A stretch of DNA of 64,000 bases from Massilia arenae (GCF_008014745.1 NZ_VPFD01000001.1:231953-295952); one strand, 5' to 3'; counted from the stretch's first letter, positions 29,389 to 41,000 are shown. The notes: generated from the letters alone by a model not told the origin. Numbers and translations are program-made.

Positions 29389-29820
29389 ATGCACGCCATG
29401 ATCAGCCTGTTGCTGTTGTCCCTCCTGGGCGCCGTCATGCCGGCGCTGGCGCAGAATGCCCCGGCGTCCGATCACCCGATCCTGGGTATCTGGCGCCTCG
29501 AGGTGCCAGATACCAACTGCTCGGAGACCTACCGCTTCCGCGCCGACGGCACCACGCTGGTCACCAGCGCCGCCGAGATTTCGGAGAGTGTCTACACGAT
29601 CCCCAACGAGCCCGACGCCGAGGGTTTCTACCGCCTGACCGACCGCATCACCAAGGACAACGGCAAGCCCGATTGCTCCGGCAACGTCATGAAGCCGGGC
29701 GCCAATGTCACCCATTTCGTGCGCTTCCATCCGTCCGGCAAGCTGTTCCTGCTGTGCGCCGAAGCCTCGATCGAGGCCTGCATCGGTCCCTTCACGCGGG
29801 TGCGCGGCGAAGAAATCTGA
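29389..29820 (+). CDS. Small exported protein of unknown function
   Basis: A 143-residue protein with a signal peptide (residues 1-22, ending ALAQ). The mature part begins ILGIWRLEVPDTNCSETYRF, a pattern often seen in lipocalin-like or copper-resistance-type small beta-barrels (G-x-W-x-L at the start of strand A). Four cysteines (in NCSETY, DCSGN, LLCAEA and EACIG) could make two disulfides. It is conserved-looking but I cannot assign a family. AAGGAG lies upstream. It precedes the symporter gene by 80 bp; no functional link is evident. Confidence 0.65.
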   Translation: MHAMISLLLLSLLGAVMPALAQNAPASDHPILGIWRLEVPDTNCSETYRFRADGTTLVTSAAEISESVYTIPNEPDAEGFYRLTDRITKDNGKPDCSGNVMKPGANVTHFVRFHPSGKLFLLCAEASIEACIGPFTRVRGEEI

Positions 29821-29900
29821 ACGCGAGCCGGGGCGCCGGCCCTTGGGCCGGCGTGGCGTTAGGTGTATATTGCTGAGCGAAACATCAACCTCGGCACCTC

Positions 29901-31373
29901 ATGTCCCCGCTACTCCTCTTCTGCATCCTCATCGCGTATTTCGCACTGCTGCTCGGCGTCGCCTGGGCCACCTCGAAAGGCGCCAACAACGACAGCTTCT
30001 TCATCGGTAACAAGAGCAGCAACTGGATGCTGGTCGCCTTCGGCATGGTAGGCACCACCCTGTCCGGCGTGACGTTTGTCAGCGTGCCGGGCGCGGTCGG
30101 CGTCGACGGCTTCGGCTATGCCCAGATCGTGATCGGCTACGTGATCGGCTATATCGCCGTGACCTATGTGCTGCTGCCGCTGTACTACCGCCTGCAGCTG
30201 ACCTCGATCTACCACTATCTCGACGTGCGCCTGGGTCGCCGCGCCTACCAGAGCGGCGCGGGCTTTTTCATTATTTCGCGCCTGCTCGGCGCCACCGCGC
30301 GCCTTTACCTGGTGGTGAACATCCTGCAAGCCATCATCCTCGACAGCCTGGGCGTGCCGTTCTGGCTCAGCACCCTGGTCGTGCTGGGCATGATCCTGCT
30401 CTACACCTACCAGGGCGGCGTCAAGACCATCGTCTGGACCGACACCCTGCAGACCAGCTGCATGCTGTTCGGCCTGTTCGCCTGCGTCTGGATCCTGCTG
30501 GGCGAGTTGAACATGTCGATCCCGGAAAGCCTGAACCAGATGCAGGCGCAGGGCCTGGCCACCATTTTCACGATTGATGTCGACAGCCCCAATTTCTGGC
30601 TCAAGCAGATCGTCGCCGGCGCGCTGATCACGATCACCATGACCGGCATGGACCAGGAAATGATGCAGAAGACCATCTCGGTCAAGACCCTGAAGGATTC
30701 GCAAAAGAATATGCTGACCCTGACCGCGGTGCTGGTCGTGGTGCTGCTGTCCTTCGTGTTCCTGGGCGGGCTGCTGTACCTGTATGCGCCGACGGTGGGC
30801 GTGACGGCCACGGGCGACAAGATCTTTCCGGCGGTGGTGATGGGCCACCTGCCGGCGGCCTTGCAGATCATCTTCCTGATCGCCCTGATCTCGGCCCTGT
30901 TCCCCAGCGCCGACGGGGCGATCACGGCGCTGACCTCGTCGACCTGCATCGACCTGCTGGGCATCAAGCGCCGCACCGACCTGACCCAGGCCCAGGCCGA
31001 AAGCCTGCGCCGCCGCGTGCACCTGGGCTTCGCCTTCCTGTTCCTGCTGCTGGTACTGGGCTTCAAGGCGGCCGACAATCCGAGCATGATCGGCGTGATC
31101 CTCAAGCTGGCGGCGTACACCTACGGCCCCTTGCTCGGCCTGTTCGCCTTCGGCATGCTGACCGCGCGCACGCCGAACGACAGGCTTGTCCCGCTGGTGA
31201 CGATCGGCGCCCCCGTCCTGTGCGCGATCCTTGAGTACAATCAGGCTTACCTGCTCGGCGCTTACCGCCTCGGGCTGGAATTGCTGTTGATTAACGGCAT
31301 ACTGGTGTTTGCCGGTTTGTATGCGATCTCGCGCCGAGCCCCTGGCGTTGCCGGGGCCGGGCAGCTCGCCTGA
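29901..31373 (+). CDS. Sodium:solute symporter (SSS family)
   Basis: A 490-residue inner-membrane protein with about 13 hydrophobic helices. It shows family features: FFIGNKSSNWMLVAFGMVGTT near residues 33-53, with the TTLSGVTFVSVPGAVG stretch in helix 2, and YTYQGGVKTIVWTDTLQ near 172-188, which matches the conserved cytoplasmic GG-x-K/R-x-V-x-W-T-D motif. SSS carriers couple Na+ entry to uptake of sugars, amino acids, vitamins or carboxylates, and the solute is not apparent. It stands alone, upstream of sppA by 34 bp. Confidence 0.93.
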   Translation: MSPLLLFCILIAYFALLLGVAWATSKGANNDSFFIGNKSSNWMLVAFGMVGTTLSGVTFVSVPGAVGVDGFGYAQIVIGYVIGYIAVTYVLLPLYYRLQLTSIYHYLDVRLGRRAYQSGAGFFIISRLLGATARLYLVVNILQAIILDSLGVPFWLSTLVVLGMILLYTYQGGVKTIVWTDTLQTSCMLFGLFACVWILLGELNMSIPESLNQMQAQGLATIFTIDVDSPNFWLKQIVAGALITITMTGMDQEMMQKTISVKTLKDSQKNMLTLTAVLVVVLLSFVFLGGLLYLYAPTVGVTATGDKIFPAVVMGHLPAALQIIFLIALISALFPSADGAITALTSSTCIDLLGIKRRTDLTQAQAESLRRRVHLGFAFLFLLLVLGFKAADNPSMIGVILKLAAYTYGPLLGLFAFGMLTARTPNDRLVPLVTIGAPVLCAILEYNQAYLLGAYRLGLELLLINGILVFAGLYAISRRAPGVAGAGQLA

Positions 31374-31407
31374 CCGCTACGTTTCATTGACCTTGACTGG
31401 AGTTTCG

Positions 31408-33264
31408 ATGGCCTTCAAGCCCCTCTATGCCTTGCGGCGCGGCTTCGTGTTCCTCTGGACCGCGCTCGACGTGACCCGCCGCACCTTCTTCAACCTGCTG
31501 TTCCTGCTGATCCTCGTCCTGATCATCGCGATGTTCTTCGGCGGCGGCGTCAAGCCGTTGTCCGAGAAAACGGCCTTGGTGGTCGAGGTCAAGGGCGACC
31601 TGGTCGAGCAGTACGAGACCACCTTGCGCGACACGGTGCTCGACAACGTGGGCGGCGATAGCAAGCGCACCGTACGCCTGCGCGACGTGATCCAGGTGCT
31701 GGACAATGCCGCGCGCGATCCCGACATCACGAGCGTCGTGCTGCTGCTGGACGAGATGAACGGCGGCGGCATGGCCATGCTGCGCGAGTTCGGCGCCGCG
31801 GTGGACCGCGTCAAGAAGGCCGGCAAGACGGTCGTGGCCTGGAGCGGCCAATACGACCAGAAACGCTACCTGGTCGCCTCGCATGCCAACGAGGTCTATG
31901 TGCATCCGATGGGCATGGTGCTCATCGAAGGCTTCGGCGGACGCCGCAACTACTACCGCGACGCGCTCGACAAGGTCGGCGTGACGGTCAACCTGGTCAA
32001 GGTCGGCACCTACAAGAGCGCGGCCGAGCCGTATATCGCCAACGGCCCGTCGGACGCCGCGCGCGAGGCCGACGCCTTCCTGTACAACGCGATGTGGTCC
32101 GGCTACACCGGCCTGGTGGAAAAGAACCGCAAGCTGCCTGACGGTTCGCTGGCCAGCATGATCGACACGCTGCCCGAGCGCATGGAAGCGGCCGGCGGCA
32201 GCGCCGCCAAGGTCGCCCTGGAGGCGAAACTGGTCGACGGCCTCAAGACCCGCGACGAGTTGCGCGCGCTGATGACCAAGCGCGGCGTCTACGAGGAAGA
32301 CATCAAGTCGTTCCGCCAGATCGGCTTGCATGAATACCTGGCGCGTCATCCGCAGAAAGCCTTTGGCGACGCGGTCGGCGTGATCGTCGCCTCCGGCACC
32401 ATCACCGACGGCGCGGGCGGCCCCGGCGTGATCGGCGGCCGCAGCACGGCCAACCTGATCCGCCAGGCGCGCGAGGACGATTCGATCAAGGCCCTGGTGC
32501 TGCGCGTCGATTCGCCCGGCGGCAGCGCCTATGGTTCCGAGTTGATCCGGCGCGAACTGGAACTGACGCGCGCCGCCGGCAAGCCGGTGGTGGTGTCGAT
32601 GGGCAGCGTGGCGGCGTCGGGCGGCTACTGGATCTCGATGGCGTCCGACGAAGTCATCGCCGACCCGGCCACCATCACCGGTTCGATCGGCGTGTTCGCG
32701 CTACTGCCGACCGCCGACAAGGTGGCCAGCAAGCTGGGTGTGCATACCGAGGGCGTGACCACCACCTGGCTGGCCGATGCCTACAATCCGCTGCGCCCGC
32801 TCGACCCGCGCTTCGAGAAACTGGTCCAGCAAAGCATCAACAATGTGTATGCCGACTTCACCAGCAAGGCGGCGGCAGCGCGCAAGACTACCCAGGCGAA
32901 GATCGACGAAGTGGGGCAGGGCCGCGTCTGGACCGGCGCCCAGGCCAAGGAGCGCGGCCTGGTCGATCGCCTGGGCAGCTACAACGATGCACTGGCCTCG
33001 GCCGCCGGCCGCGCCAAGCTGGCCAAGGATTACCGCGTGGTCTACGTCGAGCGTCCGGTCACGCGCGTGGAGCGCTTCCTGCAGATGGCTGGCGCCTCGG
33101 CGGCGCAGGCGATGACGATCCAGGTCAAGCTGGGCCTGGTCGAGCAGGCGATTCCGGCCGGCCCGATCGGCCAGGTGGCGGAAGACATGGCCTTCCTGTC
33201 CGAGCTGACGCAAGAGCGCAAGCCGTTCGCGGCGGTGGCCCATTGCTTCTGCGGCAATTGGTGA
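31408..33264 (+). CDS. sppA: Signal peptide peptidase SppA, 67-kDa type
   Basis: A 618-residue inner-membrane serine protease that digests leftover signal peptides. It starts at ATG 31408; the in-frame extension upstream overlaps the symporter. One N-terminal helix (about 27-44) anchors it, and two SppA domains follow. The Ser/Lys dyad is visible: K203 (KVGTYKSAAEPY) in the first repeat and S404 (SMGSVAASGGYW) in the second, close to the E. coli K209 and S409. Length matches the long proteobacterial form. A strong terminator follows 45 bp after the stop. The C-terminal residues (CFCGNW) look unusual and may not be conserved. Confidence 0.96.
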   Translation: MAFKPLYALRRGFVFLWTALDVTRRTFFNLLFLLILVLIIAMFFGGGVKPLSEKTALVVEVKGDLVEQYETTLRDTVLDNVGGDSKRTVRLRDVIQVLDNAARDPDITSVVLLLDEMNGGGMAMLREFGAAVDRVKKAGKTVVAWSGQYDQKRYLVASHANEVYVHPMGMVLIEGFGGRRNYYRDALDKVGVTVNLVKVGTYKSAAEPYIANGPSDAAREADAFLYNAMWSGYTGLVEKNRKLPDGSLASMIDTLPERMEAAGGSAAKVALEAKLVDGLKTRDELRALMTKRGVYEEDIKSFRQIGLHEYLARHPQKAFGDAVGVIVASGTITDGAGGPGVIGGRSTANLIRQAREDDSIKALVLRVDSPGGSAYGSELIRRELELTRAAGKPVVVSMGSVAASGGYWISMASDEVIADPATITGSIGVFALLPTADKVASKLGVHTEGVTTTWLADAYNPLRPLDPRFEKLVQQSINNVYADFTSKAAAARKTTQAKIDEVGQGRVWTGAQAKERGLVDRLGSYNDALASAAGRAKLAKDYRVVYVERPVTRVERFLQMAGASAAQAMTIQVKLGLVEQAIPAGPIGQVAEDMAFLSELTQERKPFAAVAHCFCGNW

Positions 33265-33308
33265 TCGCTCTTGTAAGCAGTTTGTAACTGATTAATACAG
33301 AGTATTGA

Positions 33309-33339
33309 CGGGCGCGAGAGGAATTTCGCGCCCGTTTTT
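33309..33339 (+). terminator. Rho-independent terminator after sppA
   Basis: CGGGCGCGA (33309-33317) and TCGCGCCCG (33326-33334) form a perfect 9-bp stem with an 8-base loop, followed by TTTTT. It separates sppA from the efflux operon. Confidence 0.9.
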
Positions 33340-33514
33340 CGTTTACGTCGCCTAAATAGGGGTGAACTGTGTAAATCGGCGTTAAGGCGGGCGCGCAGGC
33401 GTCGAATCTACGGTAGAGCAATGTACGTTACGAAACATTGTGAGTGAAACGACCATGCTAAAGTCATTGTGACCCGTATTGCAAGTAGCAAAACTATATA
33501 GAACAAGGACAAGC

Positions 33515-34843
33515 ATGGACCAGCACCTCCCGCCCCATTCAACCACCGACCGTCCCGCCCGCACCCGGCGCGCCCGCCTCATCGGCGGCGTGATCGCCGT
33601 GCTGTCGATGGTGGCGCTGGGCGGCCTCGCCTGGTGGCTCACCCATCAGCCGGCGGGCGGCCCAGGTGGGGCGGGTGGGCCGGGGATGGCGGCCGGCGGC
33701 CCAGGTGGACCCGGTGGCGCACGCGGTCCGGGTGGACGAGGCCCTGCCACCACGGTCGGCGTTGCGCGCGCCGAGCAGGCCGACATCCCGGTGACCCTGG
33801 AGGCGCTCGGCACCGTGGTCGCCGCGGCCACCGTCACCGTGCGTCCGCAAGTGTCGGGTGTGGTCCAGAAAATCCACTTCACCGAGGGCCAGCTGGTCAA
33901 GCCGGGCCAGGTGCTGGCGACGATCGACCCGCGCCCCTTCGAGATGGCCCTGCTGCAGGCGCGCGGCCAGCGCCAGCGCGACGAAGCCCAGCTCGAAAGC
34001 GCGCGCCTGATCCTGTCGCGCTACCGCACCCTGCTCGAGCAGGATTCGATCGCGCGCCAGGAAGTCGATACCCAGGCCGCGCTTGTCAAGCAGCTCGAAG
34101 GCACCGGCATGACGAACAAGGCGGCCGAAGGCACGGCCCAGCTCAACCTGGATTACGCGACGGTGCGCGCGCCGATCGGCGGCCGGGTGGGCCTGCGCAC
34201 GGTGGACGTCGGCAACCTGGTGGGCAGCGGCGACGCGGCCGGCATCGCCGTCATCACCCAGCTGTCGCCGATCGACGTCGAATTCGCCGTACCGCAAGAT
34301 CACCTGCCGGCGCTGCAGGGCCGTATCGCGCAAGAGACCAAGCTGCCGGCCACCGCGCTGGACCGCACCCGCACCGAGGCGCTGGCCACCGGCAGCTTCA
34401 TCGCGCTCGACAACCAGGTCGACACCCAGACCGGCACCGTGCGCGCCAAGGCCCGCTTCGCCAATACCGACAACAAGCTGTTCCCCAGCCAATTCGTCAA
34501 CCTGCGCCTGACCGTCAATACCTTGAAGGACGCGGTGGTGGTGCCGGTGACGGCGCTGCGCCATGGCGCCAACGGCGACTTCGTCTACGTGCTCGATCCC
34601 GAGGCGCGCACCGTGGCGCTGCGCACCGTCAAGCGCGGCCAGGCCACCGTCGACAAGGTGCAGATCGCCAGCGGCCTGAAGGTGGGCGAGCAGGTGATCA
34701 CCGAAGGCGCCGACCGACTGCGCGATGGCGCCAGCGTGGTGTTGCCGGGCGATCGCCCGGCGGGCGCGCGCGGCCAGGGACAAGGCCAGGGGCAGGGACG
34801 TGGACAGGGCGCAGGCCGTCCGGCCCAGGGAGCGCAGCAATGA
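33515..34843 (+). CDS. mdtA: RND efflux periplasmic adaptor subunit, MdtA type
   Basis: A 442-residue membrane-fusion protein that links an RND pump to an outer-membrane channel. The start at ATG 33515 is preceded by AAGGACA. Residues 21-43 form a membrane anchor. A glycine/proline-rich linker (47-77) is followed by the adaptor core: VTVRPQVSGVVQKIHFTEGQLVKPG (in part) is the first lipoyl half-motif, then a coiled-coil hairpin with RYRTLLEQDSIARQEVDTQ, then DYATVRAPIGGRVGLR, the second half-motif. The C-terminal tail is a Gly/Gln-rich repeat (GQGQGQGQGRGQ). It leads a four-gene operon with two pump subunits, like E. coli mdtABC. Confidence 0.92.
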   Translation: MDQHLPPHSTTDRPARTRRARLIGGVIAVLSMVALGGLAWWLTHQPAGGPGGAGGPGMAAGGPGGPGGARGPGGRGPATTVGVARAEQADIPVTLEALGTVVAAATVTVRPQVSGVVQKIHFTEGQLVKPGQVLATIDPRPFEMALLQARGQRQRDEAQLESARLILSRYRTLLEQDSIARQEVDTQAALVKQLEGTGMTNKAAEGTAQLNLDYATVRAPIGGRVGLRTVDVGNLVGSGDAAGIAVITQLSPIDVEFAVPQDHLPALQGRIAQETKLPATALDRTRTEALATGSFIALDNQVDTQTGTVRAKARFANTDNKLFPSQFVNLRLTVNTLKDAVVVPVTALRHGANGDFVYVLDPEARTVALRTVKRGQATVDKVQIASGLKVGEQVITEGADRLRDGASVVLPGDRPAGARGQGQGQGQGRGQGAGRPAQGAQQ

Positions 34844-34872
34844 TGGTGGCTTCGGCGGCCTGCGTCCCACGC

Positions 34873-34960
34873 ACGTCGTTCCCGCGTAGGCGGGAACCCA
34901 AGTTTGCAAGCGCTATCGCGATGCACGCAGCACTTGGGTTCCCGCCTGCGCGGGAACGAC
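34873..34960. repeat. BIME-like inverted repeat, copy 2, inside the efflux operon
   Basis: Left arm 34873-34905 (TTCCCGCGTAGGCGGGAA then CCCAAGTTT) and right arm 34932-34960 (ACTTGGGTTCCCGCC..CGGGAACGAC) are reverse complements. The element fills the gap between mdtA (stop 34843) and mdtB (start 34992), so it is transcribed within the operon and can fold into one long or two short hairpins. Confidence 0.88.
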
Positions 34961-34991
34961 GGGGTGGCTGTGCGGACGACGGAGGCAAGGC

Positions 34992-37900
34992 ATGAGTCCC
35001 TCCACCCCCTTTATCAACCGCCCGGTCGCCACCGCCTTGCTGATGCTGGCGATCGTGCTCTCGGGCCTGGTCGGCTACCGCTTCCTGCCGCTGTCGGCGC
35101 TGCCGCAGGTCGACTTCCCGACGATCCAGGTGCAGACCCTGTACCCGGGCGCCAGTCCCGAGGTCATGGCGCGCACCGTCACCGCGCCGCTGGAGCGCCA
35201 GTTCGGCCAGATGGCCGGCCTGACCCGCATGAGTTCCACCAGCGCCGCCGGGGTCTCGATCGTCACCCTGCAGTTCGCGCTGGGCGAGACGCTCGACGTG
35301 GCCGAGCAGGAAGTGCAGGCCGCGATCAATGCCGGCGGCTCGCTGCTGCCGACCGACTTGCCGGCGCCGCCGGTCTACGCCAAGGTCAACCCGGCCGATG
35401 CGCCGGTGCTGACCCTGGCCATCACCTCGGATACGATGCCGCTGACCGAGGTGCAGAACCTGGTCAACACGCGCCTGGCGCTCAAGATCAGTCAGGTCTC
35501 GGGCGTGGGCCAGGTTTCGCTGTCGGGCGGCCAGCGGCCCGCGGTGCGGATCCAGGCCGATACCGAGGCGCTCGCGTCGTATGGCCTGGGCCTGGACACG
35601 CTGCGCACCGCGATCACCTCCGCCAACGCCAACAGCGCCAAGGGCAGCTTCGACGGCCCGACCCGCTCGTATGCGATCAATGCCAACGACCAGCTGGTCA
35701 CCGTCCCCGATTACCAGGACCTGATCGTCGCCTACCGCAACGGCGCCCCTGTCAAATTGCTCGACGTGGCCAAGGTGGTCGACAGCGCCGAGAACGTGCG
35801 CCTTGGCGCCTGGGCCAATATGAAGCCGGCGATCATCCTCAACGTCCAGCGCCAGCCGGGCGCCAACGTGATCGCCACCGTCGATGCGATCAAGGCGCGC
35901 CTGCCCGAGCTGCAGGCCGGCCTGCCGACGGCCCTGCGCATGGACGTGCTGAGCGACCGCACCACCGGCATCCGCTCCTCGGTCAAGCACGTGCAGATCG
36001 AGCTGCTGCTGGCCGTGGTGCTGGTGGTGCTGGTGATCTTCGCCTTCCTCCACAGCCTGCGCGCGACGATCATCGCCAGTCTCGCCGTGCCGATCTCGCT
36101 GATCGGCAGCTTCGGCGTGATGTACCTGCTCGGCTACAGCCTCAATAACCTCTCGCTGATGGCGCTGACGATCGCCACCGGCTTCGTGGTCGACGATGCG
36201 ATCGTCATGATCGAGAACATCGCGCGCTATATCGAAAAAGGCGAGAAGCCGATGGCGGCTGCCTTGAAGGGTGCTTCCCAGATCGGCTTCACCATCATCT
36301 CGCTCACCGTGTCCCTGATCGCGGTGCTGATCCCGCTGCTGTTCATGGGCGACGTGGTCGGCCGCCTGTTCCGCGAATTCGCCGTGACGCTGGCGATCAC
36401 GATCCTGATCTCGGGCGTGGTATCCCTGACGCTGGTGCCGATGATGTCGGCGCGCTGGCTGCGCAGCCACGAGGAAGAAAAGCCGAGCAAATTCGCCATC
36501 AAATTCCAGGCTTTCTTTGACCGCGTGATCGAGCGCTACGACGTGATGCTCGGTTGGGTGCTGAAACGCCAGGGCCTGACCCTGCTGGTGGCGCTGGGCA
36601 CCCTGGTGCTGACGGCGCTGATGTGGATGATCATCCCGAAAGGCCTGTTCCCGACCCAGGACACCGGCCAGCTGCAGGCCCGGGTGCAGGCGCGCCAGTC
36701 GATCTCGTACGCCGACATGGCCAAGCTGCAGCAGGAAGCGGCGCGCCAGATCATGGCCGATCCCGAGGTCGCCTCGGTGGCGTCCTACGTCGGCGTCGAC
36801 GCGGCCAACAACACCATGCTGCATACCGGGACCATGCTGATCAACCTGAAGGCCGATCGCGGCAACCAGCTTGAGACCATGCAGCGCCTGCGCCAGCGCG
36901 TGGCCAATGTGGCGGGCCTGCAGCTGTTCCTGCAGCCGACCCAGGATCTCACCATCGACGCCGAGAGCGGCCCGACCCAGTACCGGTTGTCGCTCGAAGG
37001 CTCCGATGAAGAAACGGTCAACGAGTGGGCGCGCCGGCTGACGCAAAAGATCGGCAGCCTGCCCGAACTGCGCACGGCGATCACCGATGCCGGCGCCACC
37101 GGCGCGGCCGCCTTCATCGACATCGACCGCGACACCGCATCGCGCCTCTCGATCACGGCGGCCTCGATCGACGACGCGCTGTACAGCGCCTTCGGCCAGC
37201 GCATCGTGTCCACCATCTTCACCGAGACCAACCAGTACCGCGTGATCCTGGAGGCGCAGCAGGACGAGGCGATGTCGATCGCCGCGCTCGGCCGCCTGCA
37301 GCTGCGCACCGGTTCCGGCCAGCCGACGCCCTTGTCGGCGATCGCCACCATCAGCGAGCGCCAGGCGCCGCTGCAGGTGATCCACGTGGCCCAATACCCG
37401 GCGGCGACGGTCGGCTTCGACACCGCGTCCGGCGCTTCGCTCGGCCAGGCGGTGAGCGCGATCCGCGCCGCCGCCGAGGAGATCGGCATGCCGGCCTCGG
37501 TCAGCATGACCTTCCTCGGCGCATCCGGCGCCTACGAGGCCTCGCTGTCGAACCAGCTGTGGCTGATCCTGGCCGCCGTGGTCTGCGTCTACATTGTGCT
37601 GGGTGTGCTCTACGAGAGCTACATCCACCCGTTGACGATCCTGTCGACCCTGCCGTCGGCCGGCGTCGGCGCGCTGCTGGCGCTGTGGGTCAGCGGGCAA
37701 GGTCTGGGCGTGATCGGCATCATCGGCATCATCCTCCTGATCGGCATCGTCAAGAAGAACGCGATCATGATGATCGACTTCGCGATCGAGGCCGAGCGCG
37801 AGGAGGGTAAATCTCCGCTGGTGGCAATCAGGCAGGCCGCGCTCTTGCGCTTCCGCCCGATCCTGATGACGACCCTGGCGGCGCTGTTCGCGGCGGTCCC

Positions 37901-38087
37901 GCTGATGCTGGGTACCGGCGAAGGCGCCGAGCTGCGCCGGCCGCTGGGCCTGGCCATCTTCGGCGGCCTGATCCTGAGCCAGCTGCTGACCCTCTTTACC
38001 ACCCCGGTGATCTACCTGGCCTTCGACCGCACCGCGCGGCGCTGGACCGGCAAGGCCCCCCATAAGACGGAAGGGGCGGGCGCATGA
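34992..38087 (+). CDS. mdtB: RND multidrug efflux permease, MdtB type
   Basis: A 1031-residue resistance-nodulation-division pump subunit with 12 membrane helices and two large periplasmic loops. The N-terminus [20 protein letters not shown] (from about residue 6) and the helix-4 motif [19 protein letters not shown] carry the paired aspartates of the proton relay. [20 protein letters not shown], in the second half, is also typical. Length is normal. MdtB and MdtC of E. coli form a mixed trimer, which likely holds here because a second permease gene follows with a 4-bp overlap. Substrates in E. coli include bile salts and novobiocin; those here are unknown. Confidence 0.95.
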   Translation: MSPSTPFINRPVATALLMLAIVLSGLVGYRFLPLSALPQVDFPTIQVQTLYPGASPEVMARTVTAPLERQFGQMAGLTRMSSTSAAGVSIVTLQFALGETLDVAEQEVQAAINAGGSLLPTDLPAPPVYAKVNPADAPVLTLAITSDTMPLTEVQNLVNTRLALKISQVSGVGQVSLSGGQRPAVRIQADTEALASYGLGLDTLRTAITSANANSAKGSFDGPTRSYAINANDQLVTVPDYQDLIVAYRNGAPVKLLDVAKVVDSAENVRLGAWANMKPAIILNVQRQPGANVIATVDAIKARLPELQAGLPTALRMDVLSDRTTGIRSSVKHVQIELLLAVVLVVLVIFAFLHSLRATIIASLAVPISLIGSFGVMYLLGYSLNNLSLMALTIATGFVVDDAIVMIENIARYIEKGEKPMAAALKGASQIGFTIISLTVSLIAVLIPLLFMGDVVGRLFREFAVTLAITILISGVVSLTLVPMMSARWLRSHEEEKPSKFAIKFQAFFDRVIERYDVMLGWVLKRQGLTLLVALGTLVLTALMWMIIPKGLFPTQDTGQLQARVQARQSISYADMAKLQQEAARQIMADPEVASVASYVGVDAANNTMLHTGTMLINLKADRGNQLETMQRLRQRVANVAGLQLFLQPTQDLTIDAESGPTQYRLSLEGSDEETVNEWARRLTQKIGSLPELRTAITDAGATGAAAFIDIDRDTASRLSITAASIDDALYSAFGQRIVSTIFTETNQYRVILEAQQDEAMSIAALGRLQLRTGSGQPTPLSAIATISERQAPLQVIHVAQYPAATVGFDTASGASLGQAVSAIRAAAEEIGMPASVSMTFLGASGAYEASLSNQLWLILAAVVCVYIVLGVLYESYIHPLTILSTLPSAGVGALLALWVSGQGLGVIGIIGIILLIGIVKKNAIMMIDFAIEAEREEGKSPLVAIRQAALLRFRPILMTTLAALFAAVPLMLGTGEGAELRRPLGLAIFGGLILSQLLTLFTTPVIYLAFDRTARRWTGKAPHKTEGAGA

Positions 38088-41000
38088 ATCTGTCGCGCCC
38101 CTTCGTCGAACGCCCGATCGCCACGGTCCTGCTGACGATCGGCCTGGCGCTGGCCGGCATCGGCGCCTATTTCGTGCTGCCGGTGGCGCCGCTGCCCCAG
38201 GTCGACTATCCGACCGTGTCTGTGTCGGCCTCGCTGCCGGGCGCAAGCCCCGAAACCATGGCCTCGAGCGTGGCCACGCCTTTGGAGCGGCGGCTGGGCG
38301 TGATCGCCGGCGTCAACGAGATGACCTCGAGCAGCAGCACCGGCTCGACCCGCATCAACCTGCAGTTCGAGCTGAATCGCCAGATCGACGCCGCCGCACG
38401 CGAAGTGCAGGCCGCGATCAGCGCCTCGCGCGCCGACCTGCCGGCGACCCTGCGCAGCAACCCGACCTATCGCAAGGCCAATCCTTCGGATGCGCCGGTG
38501 ATCATCCTGGCGCTGACCTCGAAAACCAAATCCCCGGCCCAGATCTATGATTCGGTGTCGAACCTGGTCCAGCAACGCCTGGCCCAGGTAAAGGGCGTGG
38601 GCGAAGTGGAAATCGGCGGCGGCTCGCTGCCGGCGGTGCGGGTCGAGTTGGTGCCGTATGCGATGAACCGCTATGGCGTCTCGAGCGAGGACGTGCGCGC
38701 CGCGATCCAGGCCAGCAATCCGAACCGCCCCAAGGGCGAGATCGAGGGCAATGGCAATCGCCTTCAGATCTATTCGCAGCCGGCCGGCGGCGACGGCCGC
38801 AGCGCCAGCGACTACAAGGACCTGATCGTCGCCTGGCGCGACGGCGCCGCCGTGCGCCTGTCGGACGTGGCCACCGTGTTCGATGGCCCCGAGAACGTGT
38901 ACACGCTGGGCCTGTTCAACGGCCAGCCGGCGGTGATTGTGCTGGTCACACGCCAGCCCGAGGCCAATGTGATCGAGACCGTGGACGGCATCCGCGACCT
39001 GCTGCCGTCGCTGCAGGCCCAGCTGCCGGGCGACATCAGCCTGGCGGTAGCCTCGGACCGCACCAACTCGATCCGCGCCTCGCTGCACGAGATCGAGTTC
39101 ACCCTGGTGTTGTCGATCGTGCTGGTGGTGGGGGTGGTCAGCGTGTTCCTGCGGTCCTTGCGCGCCACCGTGGTGCCGGCGGTGGCCACCGTGGTCTCGC
39201 TGCTGGGCACTTTCGGCGTGATGTACGCGCTCGGTTTTTCGCTCAACAACCTGTCCTTGATGGCCTTGACGGTGGCCGCCGGCTTCGTCGTCGACGACGC
39301 CATCGTGGTGCTGGAAAATACCGCGCGCCATATCGAGAACGGCATGGACCGCATGGAGGCCGCGCTGCTGGGCGCGCGCGAGGTCGGCTTCACCGTGCTG
39401 TCGATTTCGCTGTCGCTGGTGGCGGTGTTCATCCCGCTGCTGTTCATGGGCGGGCAGGTGGGACGCCTGTTCCGCGAATTCGCGGTGACGCTCTCGGCGG
39501 CGGTGCTGATCTCGCTGGTGATCTCGCTGACCACGACGCCGATGATGTGCGCCTGGCTGCTGCGCAAGGAAGACCCGGACAAGAAGCCGGGGCGCCTCGC
39601 GCGCTGGTCCGAGAACGGCTTCGCGCGCGTGCTGCGCGTCTATGAACACGCGCTCGACTGGGCGCTGGACAGCAAGCTGCTGGTGATGATCATCCTGCTG
39701 TTCACGGTGGCGCTGAACGTCTACCTGTTCTCCAGCGCCCCGAAGGGCTTCTTCCCGCAGCAGGACTCGGGCCAGATGAATGGCGGCATCCGCGCCGACC
39801 AGAGCATCTCGTCGCAGGCCATGCAGCAGAAGATCTACCAGCTGGTGGAGATCATCCGCAAGGATCCCGCGGTCGATACGGTGGTTGCCTTCACCGGCGG
39901 CGGGCGCGCCGGCGGCGGCTTCATGTTCGTCAACCTGAAACCGGTGGGCGAGCGCGATGTCGCGGCCCAGGCCGTGATCGCGCGCCTGCGCCCGCAGATG
40001 GCGAAGGTCACCGGCATCACGATCTTCCTCAATCCCGTGCAGGACTTGCGCATGGGCGGGCGCTCCAGCAACTCGACCTACCAGTACACGCTCAAGAGCG
40101 ACAACGCCGAAGACCTCAAGGTATGGGCCACGCGCCTGGCCGAGTCCATGAAGGCGCAGCCGGCCCTGGTCGACGTCGACACCGACCAGGCCGAGAATGG
40201 CGTCGAGACCTATGTCACCATCGACAAGGAGTCGGCGGCGCGCATGGGCATCAGCACGCGCGACGTCACCAATGCGCTGTACAACGCCTTCGGCCAGCGC
40301 CAGGTGGCGAACATCTACGATGAGCTGAACCAGTACCACGTGGTGATGGGCGTGGCCCAGAAGTACGCGCAGTCGCCCGAAGCGCTGAAGGACGTCTATG
40401 TGCCGGCGCGGCCGACCGGCGGAGCGTCCAGCGCGGCGTCCACCGGCACCGGCACGGCCGCCGCCACGGGCGCCGCCGGGGCCTCGACCTCGACCACCGC
40501 GAACCTGACCGCGGCGCGCGACCCGTCCGGCGGCCAGGCCCTGGCCAGCGCCGCCGCCACCATGGTGCCGCTGTCGGCGATCGCGCGTTTTGCCGAAAGC
40601 GCCACGCCGACCTCGGTCAGCCATCAGGACGGGGAACTGGCGACCACGGTGTCTTACAACCTGAACCAGGGCTTTACCCTGGACGATGGCCAGGCCGCGG
40701 TGCGCCAGGCCGAGGCCGACATCGGCATGCCGAGCAATGTGCGTGGCAGCTTCCAGGGCACGGCCGCCGCGGCGCAAGAGTCGAGCAAGGAGCAGCCGCT
40801 GCTGATCCTGGCCGCGATCGTCGTGATCTACATCGTGCTGGGCATCTTGTACGAAAGCCTGATCCACCCGGTGACCGTGCTGTCGACGCTGCCGTCGGCC
40901 GGCGTCGGCGCGGTGCTGGCGCTGCTGCTGTTCAAGATGGAGTTCTCGATTATCGCCCTGATCGGGGTCTTCCTCCTGATCGGCATCGTCAAGAAGAATG

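Noticed and set aside
33340..33514. A specific promoter or repressor site before mdtA
   Set aside because: AT-rich words such as TATATA and repeated TTGTGA were seen, but no -35/-10 pair with good spacing and no convincing operator palindrome.
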